In this document: one piece after another, positions 12,783 through 23,617 of the stretch | How positions within the stretch are numbered: the stretch's first letter is position 1 | Layout of the letters: each line of letters starts with the position of its first letter | Source of the DNA: Asparagopsis taxiformis | Lineage: Eukaryota; Rhodophyta; Florideophyceae; Bonnemaisoniales; Bonnemaisoniaceae | Length of the DNA: 64,000 nucleotides | Assembly (NCBI GenBank): GCA_030407315.1 | Contig: JALQPE010000569.1 | Location: forward strand, 81,479 to 145,478 | Direction: 5' to 3' | The notes under the pieces: generated by a model | The model's database searches: none | Told to the model about the DNA's origin: nothing | Seen by the model: only the letters and a program-made list of their open reading frames with translations | Program-made: the position numbers and the translations under genes

Positions 12783-14334
12783 TGCGCTGAAGTAGTAACT
12801 TCATATCTGAGAAGGTTGAGTGTCCACAGACGTGCCTATGAACTCTGTCAATTACACGTTTTGCTTTTTTCCATGGCATATCGATGGTTGAGCAAGTCAG
12901 AATCGATGTTGCGCAAAACATCGACATCTGGTCATCATTTGAGGTTCCATCTATATGCATCTGAAAAGCAGAGTGTGGAATATAGGAATGTAGGTCATAG
13001 TCAATCAAGGATATTGACAATGGTGAGAGGTGCTCATCATGTGGTTTGATCTTGAGCATATTGTTGCCTATGTGTACAATGTCGCAGAACTTGGTGACAT
13101 TTCGACCGACAACCCACTGAGATGACCCTTCAATTATCAGATGCCTGATACGTACAGTACACCCTTCATCTGTCGTAACAGATAGATATACAGAGCCTAT
13201 TATCTTGCGAACATCACTCGAGTGTGCACCAGACCCGTATTGCCAGAAAGGCCGATCCGCAATAGTTGCTGGAAGTGTATCAAAATTTCCAGACCAATCT
13301 GGGAGTAGTAATGGTTGAAGCATATGGAATTCCCGTAGTCTCATTCCACTATACGGTGCTCCATCATCCAATAATGGACCAATAGAACCAGTGAAAACTT
13401 CTTCATTGGTTTGTAACAAAGCAATATGAAATGTGACCGATTTCTTTTGGTCTGATCCGCCAGTAGTTTCCGTTTTGAAATTTGAGTTCGGCTCGCTATT
13501 GGAAGGTATTCCAGGTTTCAATGAACCATCAGGGTTGTTATCTGATGCCCAATGACCGTATTTGGAACAGAAATTTCACTTGCAGCGTGATTTAAGATCA
13601 GCAAGCTGAACAGGGTTAAGCTTTCTGCGGATTTTCTTAGTACCAAATGATCGCTTTGCTGTTTGATGTGCAGAAAAGGAGTTAGTATGGCGAGTATCAG
13701 TGGGGCCGGATCCATCACATTGCCTTAGAACTGAATCAATTGAAGAGTACGATACAGCTGAAAGGAAGTCATCTGTAGTAGACTTGTTGGTCGATTTGAA
13801 ATCGCGAGGAGCAGAAGCAGCCAGTATGGAAATTCGTTGACTGTTATCAACATTAGAATTGGTAAGCAGCATAAATGATACAAGTGCATCTGGGAGCTGA
13901 CATAGTGTCGATTGAGACTTTAACTTTGATACTTTAGCCTCAAAACGAGACTCAAAGTTCTTGAACGTTTCAATCGGTCCACGTCGAGTGTTCATTAAAC
14001 TGTTAAAATCGTGGTATATTTCACTGACAACCGCTAGGGGATCACGCTTGTGTAAAGCATTTACAATTGCGTCAACACCTTCAGAAGACTGGATCAAATT
14101 GGTATCAATGAGCTTGATAATGTCGCGTGCACGACCAAAGAGCTGAGACTGCAGCATGATTCCCTGTAGGTCTTTGGGTATCTTGCTGCTGTGGTTTTCA
14201 GGAAGTTTGTCGTGAAAAGCACGCCATAATGCAACAGAGTTGGCATACTCCTCTTGATCACCCTTTCCGTCCGTCCACGGAACTGTTTTAGCGTCCCATG
14301 AAAACCGGGAACGACTTGGTAGATCTGGGCCCAT
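12736..14334 (-). pseudogene. copia-1 gag, protease region and integrase zinc-binding part
   Basis: The first ATG in frame is at 14334, and the frame runs to 12736 with a single TGA at 13573-13575. The gag part has the helical composition usual for copia capsid. The TGA falls inside what looks like the nucleocapsid zinc knuckle: a cysteine precedes it, and Cys-Ser-Lys-Tyr-Gly-His-Trp follows it in the same frame. Downstream comes a region where a pepsin-like protease is expected, then the His-His half of the integrase zinc-binding domain (VHRHVCGH). The frame ends just before the Cys-Cys half, which continues in another frame. Either TGA read-through or simple decay explains the stop. Decay is likelier, given the other breaks. 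Confidence 0.75.
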
Positions 14335-14415
14335 AACTTTGTAAGAATTGGTGGTGTTAGTGTAAAACGGTGACTGAGAACGAACCTGGGATCTCTTTTC
14401 CTTTAATAAGAACAA

Positions 14416-14692
14416 TAAAGGAGAGCAGGGGTGTGTTCTTGTGTCTATGTACTAGTTGTCTAAGAGCTGTATTTATATCTACACGGAACTAGTGGCATGT
14501 GAAATTATTTTGCCTGTTGAGCAATATGGGAGAGGGGAGATCACGCCATTCAATCGTGGAGAGTGCATAAAAATTGTGCAATCTAACTTTCTCATCTCGG
14601 TAGCAATGTTGAGAATGTTGCAGTGCAAATACTTCTGCAAACATGTAATGAGATATTTCATATCCAACCAGATTCATTGAAGGACCGCGGTC
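14416..14692 (-). promoter_or_regulatory. Candidate 5' LTR / promoter region of copia-1
   Basis: Read on the minus strand this lies directly upstream of gag and contains a TATAAATA box (plus-strand complement near 14470). That is what an LTR promoter would supply. Without a second LTR copy in the window neither boundary can be fixed. The remaining bases up to 14792 are unassigned flank. Confidence 0.35.
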
Positions 14693-14792
14693 GTCGGACA
14701 GCTGTCTTTCGTTAGCTTTCTGACAAAACTAGGAGGCGTCACGCATGGTTTGTGACACTTTGATGACATAACTCAGAACCCCCATGGAGACC

Positions 14793-14801
14793 TTTCTGGC
14801 C
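14793..14801. repeat. Target-site duplication of MULE A, left copy
   Basis: TTTCTGGCC abuts the GGGGAGCAC terminus. The identical 9-mer follows the right terminus at 28599-28607. Confidence 0.95.
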
Positions 14802-17800
14802 GGGGAGCACTTAATCTACCGCCGGTAGAGACGGTAAGATTTCAGCCAATCGGACGAACTCGTCAAGCTGTTTTGACCAATCGCAGAAACTTGTCAAGCG
14901 CCTGGCCCGGTTATCTCCGTGGCCCGTAGATGCACCAATCACAAAAACTCGTCAACCAAATATGATAAATTTTGGCGAATACGGCCTTTTCATTGGTTGA
15001 AAAACAGCCTGGATCCAGGAAAGCTGGAAAAAGTACCGCCAGCGCAACATGCGAAAACAGCTGCTCTGAGAGGGTTCGCACCGCCCGTCGCTCCGCGTGA
15101 CAAACTCAACCATTTTCGCGTGACTCGAACTTTCAACTTTCTCGTTCACCGAAATTCAATTTCCCATTTTCGCCGCCGCCAATTATTGGAAATGGCGGGT
15201 AATCCAAATCTCGAAATCTCTCGCCGCGCGGCACCGGCAGATAGGACCGCCCCGCAGTGGTCCGCTCCTCTCGAGACCCCATGACATCGTCATCTACCCC
15301 CGTGCCACCACCGCGATATCGACACCACTGTCAACATTCCCGCCCGGTTTCTATGCGCGTTGACGTCTTCTACACGCAGTTATCGATATTTTTGCGCGCC
15401 AGACAAGACCATTCACTTCCTGTGTGAGTGAAACGAACCGAGCTAAAACATTTATGCAGAACAGCAGATAAAGGAGCGAGAATACCTGCATGACTAGCAC
15501 CAGTATTGCTGCAGTCTTCTCACACTTCTGCATGCTTTCAACATTGCAGTACTCTTTATGATCTCTCGTTTCATTGTCTTACCCGGTTCTCATCGCAGGT
15601 CTGCGAATTTGAAATTGCCTTTGCTGGGAACTGTCTTTCTCGTAGATAACAACGGAACGAATTAGTTTACTGTTCTCTGTTAACAAAAAGATGGACGCGA
15701 TCCGCCGGTTTCTTCCTTCAATTAAGTTCTGAAGCGCTAACATTGTATTGCAGTTTCTGAAAAACCGCCAAGACGCTGTCATGAGCTCATCCAATCATCA
15801 ATGGGAACTTCTGGCGGATGAATCCGGAAGCTCTAACACATTGGAAGAGTGTTTGGAAAAGCGCATAGAAGAATTTATGGAAATGGTGAAAGTGGATGGC
15901 ATGATTTTAACGGAAAGACAGTGGAACTCTCTTCACGTACATCTGAATGAGTCGTTTGCATCATTCAAATCGTGTGACGACACAAAACCGTGGTTTGAGC
16001 ACGCGAAACCAGAATGCATGCTTGACGACCATTTGTTGCTTGCCGGACTGTCCGAACTAACAATGGCCGATAATTTCATAATATTCGGCTGCAACTCAGG
16101 GCAGCATTTTATGGCAGGTGCAGGGAGGGCTGGAAATGGCGTTCGAGAAGAGGATGGGATGTTTGATAACATTCGAAACATTGTTCTGCAAGCATGGGTC
16201 GATTCCGATGTCGCTCCTAGCTTTATTATTCCGGTAAATATCAGGAGATCGCACTGGGGTGCTGTGTTCGGTGTCAACGACCCAGAAGATGAAACGCATG
16301 GAATTGTTTACTGGGGTGACAGTTTGAGACACCCCTGCCCTCATAACCTTCTCGAGTTCGTGACCAGTTTCTTCGAGGATACGTGCATGAACACGGCGTG
16401 GACGACAAGTGGAGATAACTACATCCTAGACGTACTATCATTTAAAATGCAGCTCGACGCATACAGCTGTGGATTTTATGTTCTCAGCGCAGCAACAAGT
16501 CTCTCGGAATACTCTGGAAATATGCCGAAACAAACTTTCAAGACGCAGTACTCTGCAGAACTTACGGAGGATATCCGGAAATGCTGTACTATGCGATACG
16601 TGAGGGCTGTGTTGGAGTTGTGTGATTGTGATGAATTTTCGAATGGCAAGCCTACCGACTTAGATGTGTGCAGATATTTGATATCATGCCTACCCGGAAA
16701 TCAGTGCCCCAGCGAACGTGTCTATGACGAAGCTCCAGTAATAACAATTGAAATGGACCCTACAGTTTCTCAGAGCAGAATAGTGCAGCCAGGTGATGTC
16801 GAATATGACTGGAGCGAGAGCACAGAAGGGAGTAGAGCGTTTGATGGAAGTGACGGAAAGAGTATGTTCGAATGGTACAATGAAATGGCTGCTAAAAGCA
16901 CAAAGAAGGATACGTTGGCTGCTACTAAATGTTCTCCAGCTCAGAATGAGATCGACGTGCTGCCCGATGAAGAAGACTTTGAGCCTGCTCCGCCCGCGCA
17001 GCTTCAGAAGAACGTAAATACGGACGCTCTAGTCAAGGCTAGAAGGGAAAAATCTACGATCGAGGCGCGAATACAACGCCCCGGAAGGGGATCTCGAATG
17101 CTGTCCTCAGCTGGGCCAGAGAGACTTGGCACAGAGCTGCACGGTCCACGGGGCATGGAGGCGGATCCTGAGAAACACGACGCATTAATGGCCCGGCACA
17201 CTGCTAGTACCAGTGTGACACGCGCCGGCAGTGCTGGTACCTGCCCAACTGTCTCTCCGGCGCCGCCGGCTTCAATACCTTGTCCCGGACCAAGTGAGTT
17301 GCCAGAATCTCACAGTCATGTTTTCGCATGTAATGATGGAAGAAACGAAGGGGAAGGAATTGCCGTCGATGAAGAGTGCGCACGTGAGTCATCTGCCATA
17401 ACTGGTGTACATACCTATGTTCAGGACTCATTGAAGCCTGTGGAGCCACTTACAATAGAAGAGTGCATCGTTGTCAGAGGGTCAGTTCTGCATTACTTGG
17501 ACCAGTGCCATGCAAAAGGCGTGCACTACGGTGCAGTCACAACAATTTTGCGGCGGAGTAACGAGACAAGACCAGGTGATCCTCTCAGCTTTATTGGAAG
17601 CATACGGCTCCGGTGCGTAGAGCGCCGTCGTGCATCAAATTGCCCAGTGGAATTGTTAGCATGGAGATCGAGGGACGAATGCCAGTGGCTCGTGAAACCA
17701 CCGACTACAAGCCACACACACGAAAAGAGCCCCAGCTCCAAACCGTCCCAACGCCACAAGTCTACCATTCGCACTATTTATGACTTCGAGAAAGAGCTCT

Positions 17801-17815
17801 GCACTATCTCCCGTT
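14802..17815 (+). repeat. Left terminal inverted repeat of MULE A
   Basis: This 3014-bp arm pairs with the right arm until CTCCCGTT at 17808-17815, where the left reads into a stop and the right continues into the transposase. The outer 980 bp are non-coding. A branch-point-like CTAAC followed by a pyrimidine-poor ATTGTATTGCAG ends at 15753, just upstream of the first ATG (15781), and could be a 5'-UTR splice acceptor. Confidence 0.95.
14846..14955 (+). promoter_or_regulatory. Three 21-bp subterminal repeats of MULE A
   Basis: Copies start at 14846, 14877 and 14935 and share CCAATC at one end and ACTYGTCAA at the other. They are mirrored at the right end (about 28445-28555). Subterminal iterated motifs commonly bind the transposase. 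The CCAAT core could also act as a promoter element. The role is inferred. Confidence 0.7.
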
Positions 17816-17829
17816 GCTGTCTACATTGA
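15781..17829 (+). CDS. Truncated Ulp1-like protease copy in the left TIR of MULE A
   Basis: This encodes the first roughly 678 residues of the MULE A transposase, ending with four foreign residues and a stop once the repeat ends at 17815. It retains the complete C48 (Ulp1/SENP) cysteine-protease domain: with the upstream TTG at 15748 as residue 1, His169 in SHWG, Asp191 in WGDSL, Gln235 and Cys241 in DAYSCGFYV. If expressed from its own copy of the promoter, it would give a free protease without transposase. It is the product of the long inverted repeat, not an independent gene. Nucleotide identity with the right arm appears almost complete. Confidence 0.85.
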   Translation: MSSSNHQWELLADESGSSNTLEECLEKRIEEFMEMVKVDGMILTERQWNSLHVHLNESFASFKSCDDTKPWFEHAKPECMLDDHLLLAGLSELTMADNFIIFGCNSGQHFMAGAGRAGNGVREEDGMFDNIRNIVLQAWVDSDVAPSFIIPVNIRRSHWGAVFGVNDPEDETHGIVYWGDSLRHPCPHNLLEFVTSFFEDTCMNTAWTTSGDNYILDVLSFKMQLDAYSCGFYVLSAATSLSEYSGNMPKQTFKTQYSAELTEDIRKCCTMRYVRAVLELCDCDEFSNGKPTDLDVCRYLISCLPGNQCPSERVYDEAPVITIEMDPTVSQSRIVQPGDVEYDWSESTEGSRAFDGSDGKSMFEWYNEMAAKSTKKDTLAATKCSPAQNEIDVLPDEEDFEPAPPAQLQKNVNTDALVKARREKSTIEARIQRPGRGSRMLSSAGPERLGTELHGPRGMEADPEKHDALMARHTASTSVTRAGSAGTCPTVSPAPPASIPCPGPSELPESHSHVFACNDGRNEGEGIAVDEECARESSAITGVHTYVQDSLKPVEPLTIEECIVVRGSVLHYLDQCHAKGVHYGAVTTILRRSNETRPGDPLSFIGSIRLRCVERRRASNCPVELLAWRSRDECQWLVKPPTTSHTHEKSPSSKPSQRHKSTIRTIYDFEKELCTISRCCLH

Positions 17830-17998
17830 ACTGCATTGAAATGGGTTAAGTTGTGATAAATATAGGTCATTCAGCGCTCACAATGATACACAACTCTTTA
17901 CTTGATTTTTTTTATTCTATGCAAAGATCGAACCCTGTATAGTGATGTGAACAGATTTGACACACAATGGGAGTTATGTAAGGTAAGGGGGCTTTGAT

Positions 17999-20900
17999 TT
18001 ACTCCATCACTTGTGTTCTACTTTGCGAGGTGCTGCAAGACCTCGTTTGATACGTAATGACTTTCGCCCACCTCTCTCCAGGAATGAACGTTTTCTCTTG
18101 TTGGATCCTCGGTTTCCCGCTCTCCTCAGTGGGATTACCAATCTCGCCGTTAATGACGATATTGTTGCCCTCGCTGCGAATGAAATCTTGATTGTTTGGA
18201 GCAATTTCTAGGTCTAGTGGGCGGTCTAAATCTATTCCCGAGCCAGGCAGCCCACCTCTCGTAGATTGTGCGAGCATAGCATCAAAAGCGCTTTTGAAAA
18301 CTGAAGAAGCATATGCTCCTTGGCATTCCACGTGCCGGAAAATCTGGTCAAATACAGCCTTGCAGTTGCTATATCTCACATCCTTCTCGATTGGGTTTGG
18401 TGCACCAGCTACATTGACTTGCTCTCCTTCATTACCATTCGTAGATAAGCCCACCGATTGGTCTGTCGTTGTTGTAAACCGTGAACGTATTACTTCATCG
18501 CGCCATGACGTTCTATTCCGCCTCCAGTACTTGTGAAACATGGAGCTCAGATTCAGCGATTCTTTGGTTCTCAAATACTCTTTGATAGTCGGGTTTGTTT
18601 TTGTGTAGTCGGCATATTGAAATGCCACTCGAGTTAGATGACGACAGGGTATTCCAGCTGATCTGTAGAATGGACAGGAACATGTTGCATGCAATCCCAT
18701 AACATCAGTTTTGTTTTGGGACATTCTATTCCATATTTTAACATCAACTGTTCTGCGGTTGTTCTCTTCGCCAAACTCAAGAAAAAATTTCACATGCTTG
18801 AAGTAGGAGGCGTCCGATTCTATCGATCCAAAAACAGTACTAATTGCGTTTGCTGGAACGGTCGAAAGTTGTGGCACAAGAATAAATCCGGCAATGTGCC
18901 ACTCAGATGATCCAGAATAGCTCAGATTAAGGAAAGAAGAAATAGAATAGTTGGTGAATGATAGCATAAATTGGTCCAACAATTCTGTGGTAGGAAAGAA
19001 GTCAGTTACTTTCATTTGCAGCCTGAGCACCTTCGAGACTTTGTTGACATCTCTGATACGTTCTTCATCGAGTGTAGTAGTTACACGGTTCATTTCTATC
19101 GGAACCTCTCCCAACGGGACATTCCTATCCAAGATGGAAGATTTATATATCGAGCTGAATGATTCAGTATGAGTGGTACCTTGGAAAAGGAACCGCAATC
19201 CACACCGAGTCCGGTTATAGCACTGAATGACCATCTCTGGTAGCTTCTTGTAAAGCGTCGTATACCATCTCGGTGGTTCAACTCCCTCAAAATATATGCT
19301 CTCGAACGATTCTCGCCTCTCCAGGAATACGGCCTCGGTTGGGCTTCTGCGCAACGCGTACAAGTCGGAGCACATATCCGAGTACGAATTTGGTATTGCC
19401 GCTGAATGATCATGTTCGGTTCTGCGTCGTCTTGGAAACAAAGAAGACCCAACAGATATGCGATTTGCTAGGGCCGTGATGCCACATTTCTTAATAAAAG
19501 AGGCAACGTTCTTGAGTTGGTTTTGGTTAATGTGCCAGTCATCTAGTAGATGATATGAAAACGGCCAAACTTTTTTCGCAGCGTTTATTCCAGCCGCATC
19601 CTGGTCGAGAGCGACGATATTTGGTGTAGCTGGTACCATATTGTCAAATTCTCTCATAGCCCATTCCAAGCTTTCTTCCGTTTGGTCATGCAGGACACCC
19701 ATCATAAAGAAACAAACTTTCCCTTCATTTGTCCTTCCAGAAAAAGCGATGAGTGGTAGACCATAGATATTTGATATTGACTTACAGTCAACTGAAACTC
19801 CAGGAAGAATTCCGTTGAGGTGGTACATGTCTCTCCAAAGTGGTAAGGACCAAACGATAGAGTGAAGCCTGTTGTCGCCAGTCAATCGAATTGTGAAGTA
19901 CGTCCTACAGTTTTTCTGTTGTAAAGAAACCAGGTTTCGAATGAGGCGCATGCTGTCCTGTTCGATAGGATTTGCGCTGCGATAACGGTAGAAAAGGTAA
20001 TTGCGAAGGTATGTGCGACTCACGCAGATCTTGTAAGTGTCCTCAATATATCTTGTAATGTCTCGACAACGCATAAATGAAACATTTCTCATATTCTCTG
20101 CAGTCTTCAAGGCCTCCGGTGGGACAGCACCCTTTACAATAGTAGGTGACGGGTCGTGGTTATGAAATTTGTGCCAAAAGCGAAGCACATGCCTAATCTC
20201 AAACATACGACTCCCGGTACTTAATCTCGGATCGTTTCCTGACGCATTTTGATCACTAATGTATGCATCAGAAAGGAAACCTCTGACGCGGCATTGAAAC
20301 TGACATCCGCGATGGGCATGTGTGCATGAGAGTGTCACGTTATTCACGTACTGGCGATCTTCATCATAATAGATGGAACGTCTGATCTTGAGTTTGTAAC
20401 CATAGCTTTCCGAAACATGGCGTAGTGAGGGGAGAAGACCGTTGCTGTCAAAGCCATCGTATTTGCGAGCAACGCTTTTCATGGCCTCTGGTACCGTGTT
20501 TTTCACACTATCGATATCTGCTTGATGAGTTGTTGATTCCTGCCCTTCCGGAAGACTTCCACGCTCGTCATTGCTGGATGGGATTTCAATCATTGATATT
20601 TGTTCCAAGTTAGAGTTCATCTGCTTATTAGTTTCACCACCGTCTTCCCGAGTGACATCGCACTGCCCTTCGGTATCTGTCATAAGCGGGGCGTCATACT
20701 CGGGATTTCGGAGGTGATCGGAACGGGAAGCAAGCAGGGAATCAGTTTTTTTGTCGTTGGATTGTAATGTATTCAGCTTCTGTTTGCCAAGCCCCTTCTC
20801 ATTTCTAGAGATCACACCGCTTCCAATTTTCGATTTTCGTTCGGCGTAGTAAGCAAAGCATGCTGTTCTGCATGAACGGGAGATAGTGCAGAGCTCTTTC

Positions 20901-22909
20901 TCGAAGTCATAAATAGTGCGAATGGTAGACTTGTGGCGTTGGGACGGTTTGGAGCTGGGGCTCTTTTCGTGTGTGTGGCTTGTAGTCGGTGGTTTCACGA
21001 GCCACTGGCATTCGTCCCTCGATCTCCATGCTAACAATTCCACTGGGCAATTTGATGCACGACGGCGCTCTACGCACCGGAGCCGTATGCTTCCAATAAA
21101 GCTGAGAGGATCACCTGGTCTTGTCTCGTTACTCCGCCGCAAAATTGTTGTGACTGCACCGTAGTGCACGCCTTTTGCATGGCACTGGTCCAAGTAATGC
21201 AGAACTGACCCTCTGACAACGATGCACTCTTCTATTGTAAGTGGCTCCACAGGCTTCAATGAGTCCTGAACATAGGTATGTACACCAGTTATGGCAGATG
21301 ACTCACGTGCGCACTCTTCATCGACGGCAATTCCTTCCCCTTCGTTTCTTCCATCATTACATGCGAAAACATGACTGTGAGATTCTGGCAACTCACTTGG
21401 TCCGGGACAAGGTATTGAAGCCGGCGGCGCCGGAGAGACAGTTGGGCAGGTACCAGCACTGCCGGCGCGTGTCACACTGGTACTAGCAGTGTGCCGGGCC
21501 ATTAATGCGTCGTGTTTCTCAGGATCCGCCTCCATGCCCCGTGGACCGTGCAGCTCTGTGCCAAGTCTCTCTGGCCCAGCTGAGGACAGCATTCGAGATC
21601 CCCTTCCGGGGCGTTGTATTCGCGCCTCGATCGTAGATTTTTCCCTTCTAGCCTTGACTAGAGCGTCCGTATTTACGTTCTTCTGAAGCTGCGCGGGCGG
21701 AGCAGGCTCAAAGTCTTCTTCATCGGGCAGCACGTCGATCTCATTCTGAGCTGGAGAACATTTAGTAGCAGCCAACGTATCCTTCTTTGTGCTTTTAGCA
21801 GCCATTTCATTGTACCATTCGAACATACTCTTTCCGTCACTTCCATCAAACGCTCTACTCCCTTCTGTGCTCTCGCTCCAGTCATATTCGACATCACCTG
21901 GCTGCACTATTCTGCTCTGAGAAACTGTAGGGTCCATTTCAATTGTTATTACTGGAGCTTCGTCATAGACACGTTCGCTGGGGCACTGATTTCCGGGTAG
22001 GCATGATATCAAATATCTGCACACATCTAAGTCGGTAGGCTTGCCATTCGAAAATTCATCACAATCACACAACTCCAACACAGCCCTCACGTATCGCATA
22101 GTACAGCATTTCCGGATATCCTCCGTAAGTTCTGCAGAGTACTGCGTCTTGAAAGTTTGTTTCGGCATATTTCCAGAGTATTCCGAGAGACTTGTTGCTG
22201 CGCTGAGAACATAAAATCCACAGCTGTATGCGTCGAGCTGCATTTTAAATGATAGTACGTCTAGGATGTAGTTATCTCCACTTGTCGTCCACGCCGTGTT
22301 CATGCACGTATCCTCGAAGAAACTGGTCACGAACTCGAGAAGGTTATGAGGGCAGGGGTGTCTCAAACTGTCACCCCAGTAAACAATTCCATGCGTTTCA
22401 TCTTCTGGGTCGTTGACACCGAACACAGCACCCCAGTGCGATCTCCTGATATTTACCGGAATAATAAAGCTAGGAGCGACATCGGAATCGACCCATGCTT
22501 GCAGAACAATGTTTCGAATGTTATCAAACATCCCATCCTCTTCTCGAACGCCATTTCCAGCCCTCCCTGCACCTGCCATAAAATGCTGCCCTGAGTTGCA
22601 GCCGAATATTATGAAATTATCGGCCATTGTTAGTTCGGACAGTCCGGCAAGCAACAAATGGTCGTCAAGCATGCATTCTGGTTTCGCGTGCTCAAACCAC
22701 GGTTTTGTGTCGTCACACGATTTGAATGATGCAAACGACTCATTCAGATGTACGTGAAGAGAGTTCCACTGTCTTTCCGTTAAAATCATGCCATCCACTT
22801 TCACCATTTCCATAAATTCTTCTATGCGCTTTTCCAAACACTCTTCCAATGTGTTAGAGCTTCCGGATTCATCCGCCAGAAGTTCCCATTGATGATTGGA
22901 TGAGCTCAT
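17999..22909 (-). CDS. Ulp1 protease-MULE transposase fusion of MULE A
   Basis: An uninterrupted frame of 1636 codons from the first ATG (an upstream TTG at 22942 keeps frame, and residue numbers here count from it). The N-terminus is a C48 cysteine protease with triad His169, Asp191, Cys241 and oxyanion Gln235. A long low-complexity linker (about 350-560) follows. The central-to-C-terminal part is a MULE transposase with DDE-type residues at VSVDCKS (about 1049), ALDQDAAG (about 1112) and TTHTESF (about 1257), plus a DDWHINQ His motif (about 1134). A SWIM zinc finger CSCPF...CRHL lies at about 1418-1433. Ulp1 domains recur in MULE proteins of plants and other eukaryotes, where they may remove SUMO-like modifiers. 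That role is not proven here. Everything looks intact, so the element may be active. Confidence 0.93.
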   Translation of the reverse strand: MSSSNHQWELLADESGSSNTLEECLEKRIEEFMEMVKVDGMILTERQWNSLHVHLNESFASFKSCDDTKPWFEHAKPECMLDDHLLLAGLSELTMADNFIIFGCNSGQHFMAGAGRAGNGVREEDGMFDNIRNIVLQAWVDSDVAPSFIIPVNIRRSHWGAVFGVNDPEDETHGIVYWGDSLRHPCPHNLLEFVTSFFEDTCMNTAWTTSGDNYILDVLSFKMQLDAYSCGFYVLSAATSLSEYSGNMPKQTFKTQYSAELTEDIRKCCTMRYVRAVLELCDCDEFSNGKPTDLDVCRYLISCLPGNQCPSERVYDEAPVITIEMDPTVSQSRIVQPGDVEYDWSESTEGSRAFDGSDGKSMFEWYNEMAAKSTKKDTLAATKCSPAQNEIDVLPDEEDFEPAPPAQLQKNVNTDALVKARREKSTIEARIQRPGRGSRMLSSAGPERLGTELHGPRGMEADPEKHDALMARHTASTSVTRAGSAGTCPTVSPAPPASIPCPGPSELPESHSHVFACNDGRNEGEGIAVDEECARESSAITGVHTYVQDSLKPVEPLTIEECIVVRGSVLHYLDQCHAKGVHYGAVTTILRRSNETRPGDPLSFIGSIRLRCVERRRASNCPVELLAWRSRDECQWLVKPPTTSHTHEKSPSSKPSQRHKSTIRTIYDFEKELCTISRSCRTACFAYYAERKSKIGSGVISRNEKGLGKQKLNTLQSNDKKTDSLLASRSDHLRNPEYDAPLMTDTEGQCDVTREDGGETNKQMNSNLEQISMIEIPSSNDERGSLPEGQESTTHQADIDSVKNTVPEAMKSVARKYDGFDSNGLLPSLRHVSESYGYKLKIRRSIYYDEDRQYVNNVTLSCTHAHRGCQFQCRVRGFLSDAYISDQNASGNDPRLSTGSRMFEIRHVLRFWHKFHNHDPSPTIVKGAVPPEALKTAENMRNVSFMRCRDITRYIEDTYKICVSRTYLRNYLFYRYRSANPIEQDSMRLIRNLVSLQQKNCRTYFTIRLTGDNRLHSIVWSLPLWRDMYHLNGILPGVSVDCKSISNIYGLPLIAFSGRTNEGKVCFFMMGVLHDQTEESLEWAMREFDNMVPATPNIVALDQDAAGINAAKKVWPFSYHLLDDWHINQNQLKNVASFIKKCGITALANRISVGSSLFPRRRRTEHDHSAAIPNSYSDMCSDLYALRRSPTEAVFLERRESFESIYFEGVEPPRWYTTLYKKLPEMVIQCYNRTRCGLRFLFQGTTHTESFSSIYKSSILDRNVPLGEVPIEMNRVTTTLDEERIRDVNKVSKVLRLQMKVTDFFPTTELLDQFMLSFTNYSISSFLNLSYSGSSEWHIAGFILVPQLSTVPANAISTVFGSIESDASYFKHVKFFLEFGEENNRRTVDVKIWNRMSQNKTDVMGLHATCSCPFYRSAGIPCRHLTRVAFQYADYTKTNPTIKEYLRTKESLNLSSMFHKYWRRNRTSWRDEVIRSRFTTTTDQSVGLSTNGNEGEQVNVAGAPNPIEKDVRYSNCKAVFDQIFRHVECQGAYASSVFKSAFDAMLAQSTRGGLPGSGIDLDRPLDLEIAPNNQDFIRSEGNNIVINGEIGNPTEESGKPRIQQEKTFIPGERWAKVITYQTRSCSTSQSRTQVME

Positions 22910-23617
22910 GACAGCGTCTTGGCGGTTTTTCAGAAACTGCAATACAATGTTAGCGCTTCAGAACTTAATTGAAGGAAGAAACCGGCGGATCGCGTCCATC
23001 TTTTTGTTAACAGAGAACAGTAAACTAATTCGTTCCGTTGTTATCTACGAGAAAGACAGTTCCCAGCAAAGGCAATTTCAAATTCGCAGACCTGCGATGA
23101 GAACCGGGTAAGACAATGAAACGAGAGATCATAAAGAGTACTGCAATGTTGAAAGCATGCAGAAGTGTGAGAAGACTGCAGCAATACTGGTGCTAGTCAT
23201 GCAGGTATTCTCGCTCCTTTATCTGCTGTTCTGCATAAATGTTTTAGCTCGGTTCGTTTCACTCACACAGGAAGTGAATGGTCTTGTCTGGCGCGCAAAA
23301 ATATCGATAACTGCGTGTAGAAGACGTCAACGCGCATAGAAACCGGGCGGGAATGTTGACAGTGGTGTCGATATCGCGGTGGTGGCACGGGGGTAGATGA
23401 CGATGTCATGGGGTCTCGAGAGGAGCGGACCACTGCGGGGCGGTCCTATCTGCCGGTGCCGCGCGGCGAGAGATTTCGAGATTTGGATTACCCGCCATTT
23501 CCAATAATTGGCGGCGGCGAAAATGGGAAATTGAATTTCGGTGAACGAGAAAGTTGAAAGTTCGAGTCACGCGAAAATGGTTGAGTTTGTCACGCGGAGC
23601 GACGGGCGGTGCGAACC
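20875..23617 (-). repeat. Right terminal inverted repeat of MULE A, inner part
   Basis: This pairs with 17815 down to about 15073. It holds the N-terminal half of the transposase gene and its upstream region. It is interrupted at 23617/23618 by MULE B; the remaining outer 270 bp resume at 28329. Confidence 0.95.
23609..23617. repeat. Target-site duplication of MULE B, left copy
   Basis: GTGCGAACC; the other copy is at 28320-28328. The unoccupied site occurs once in the left arm of MULE A in reverse orientation, which proves the duplication. Confidence 0.95.

Larger units (their letters stand above)
9882..14690 (-). mobile_element. Decayed Ty1/copia retrotransposon (copia-1)
   Basis: On the minus strand the domain order is gag, protease region, integrase, reverse transcriptase, RNase H, which is diagnostic for Ty1/copia. 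The coding stretch is broken by one in-frame TGA and three frame changes, so this copy is inactive. A candidate 5' LTR lies at about 14416-14692. I found no matching 3' LTR downstream of 9882, so the right LTR pair cannot be confirmed and the element is probably truncated at its 3' end. Confidence 0.85.
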
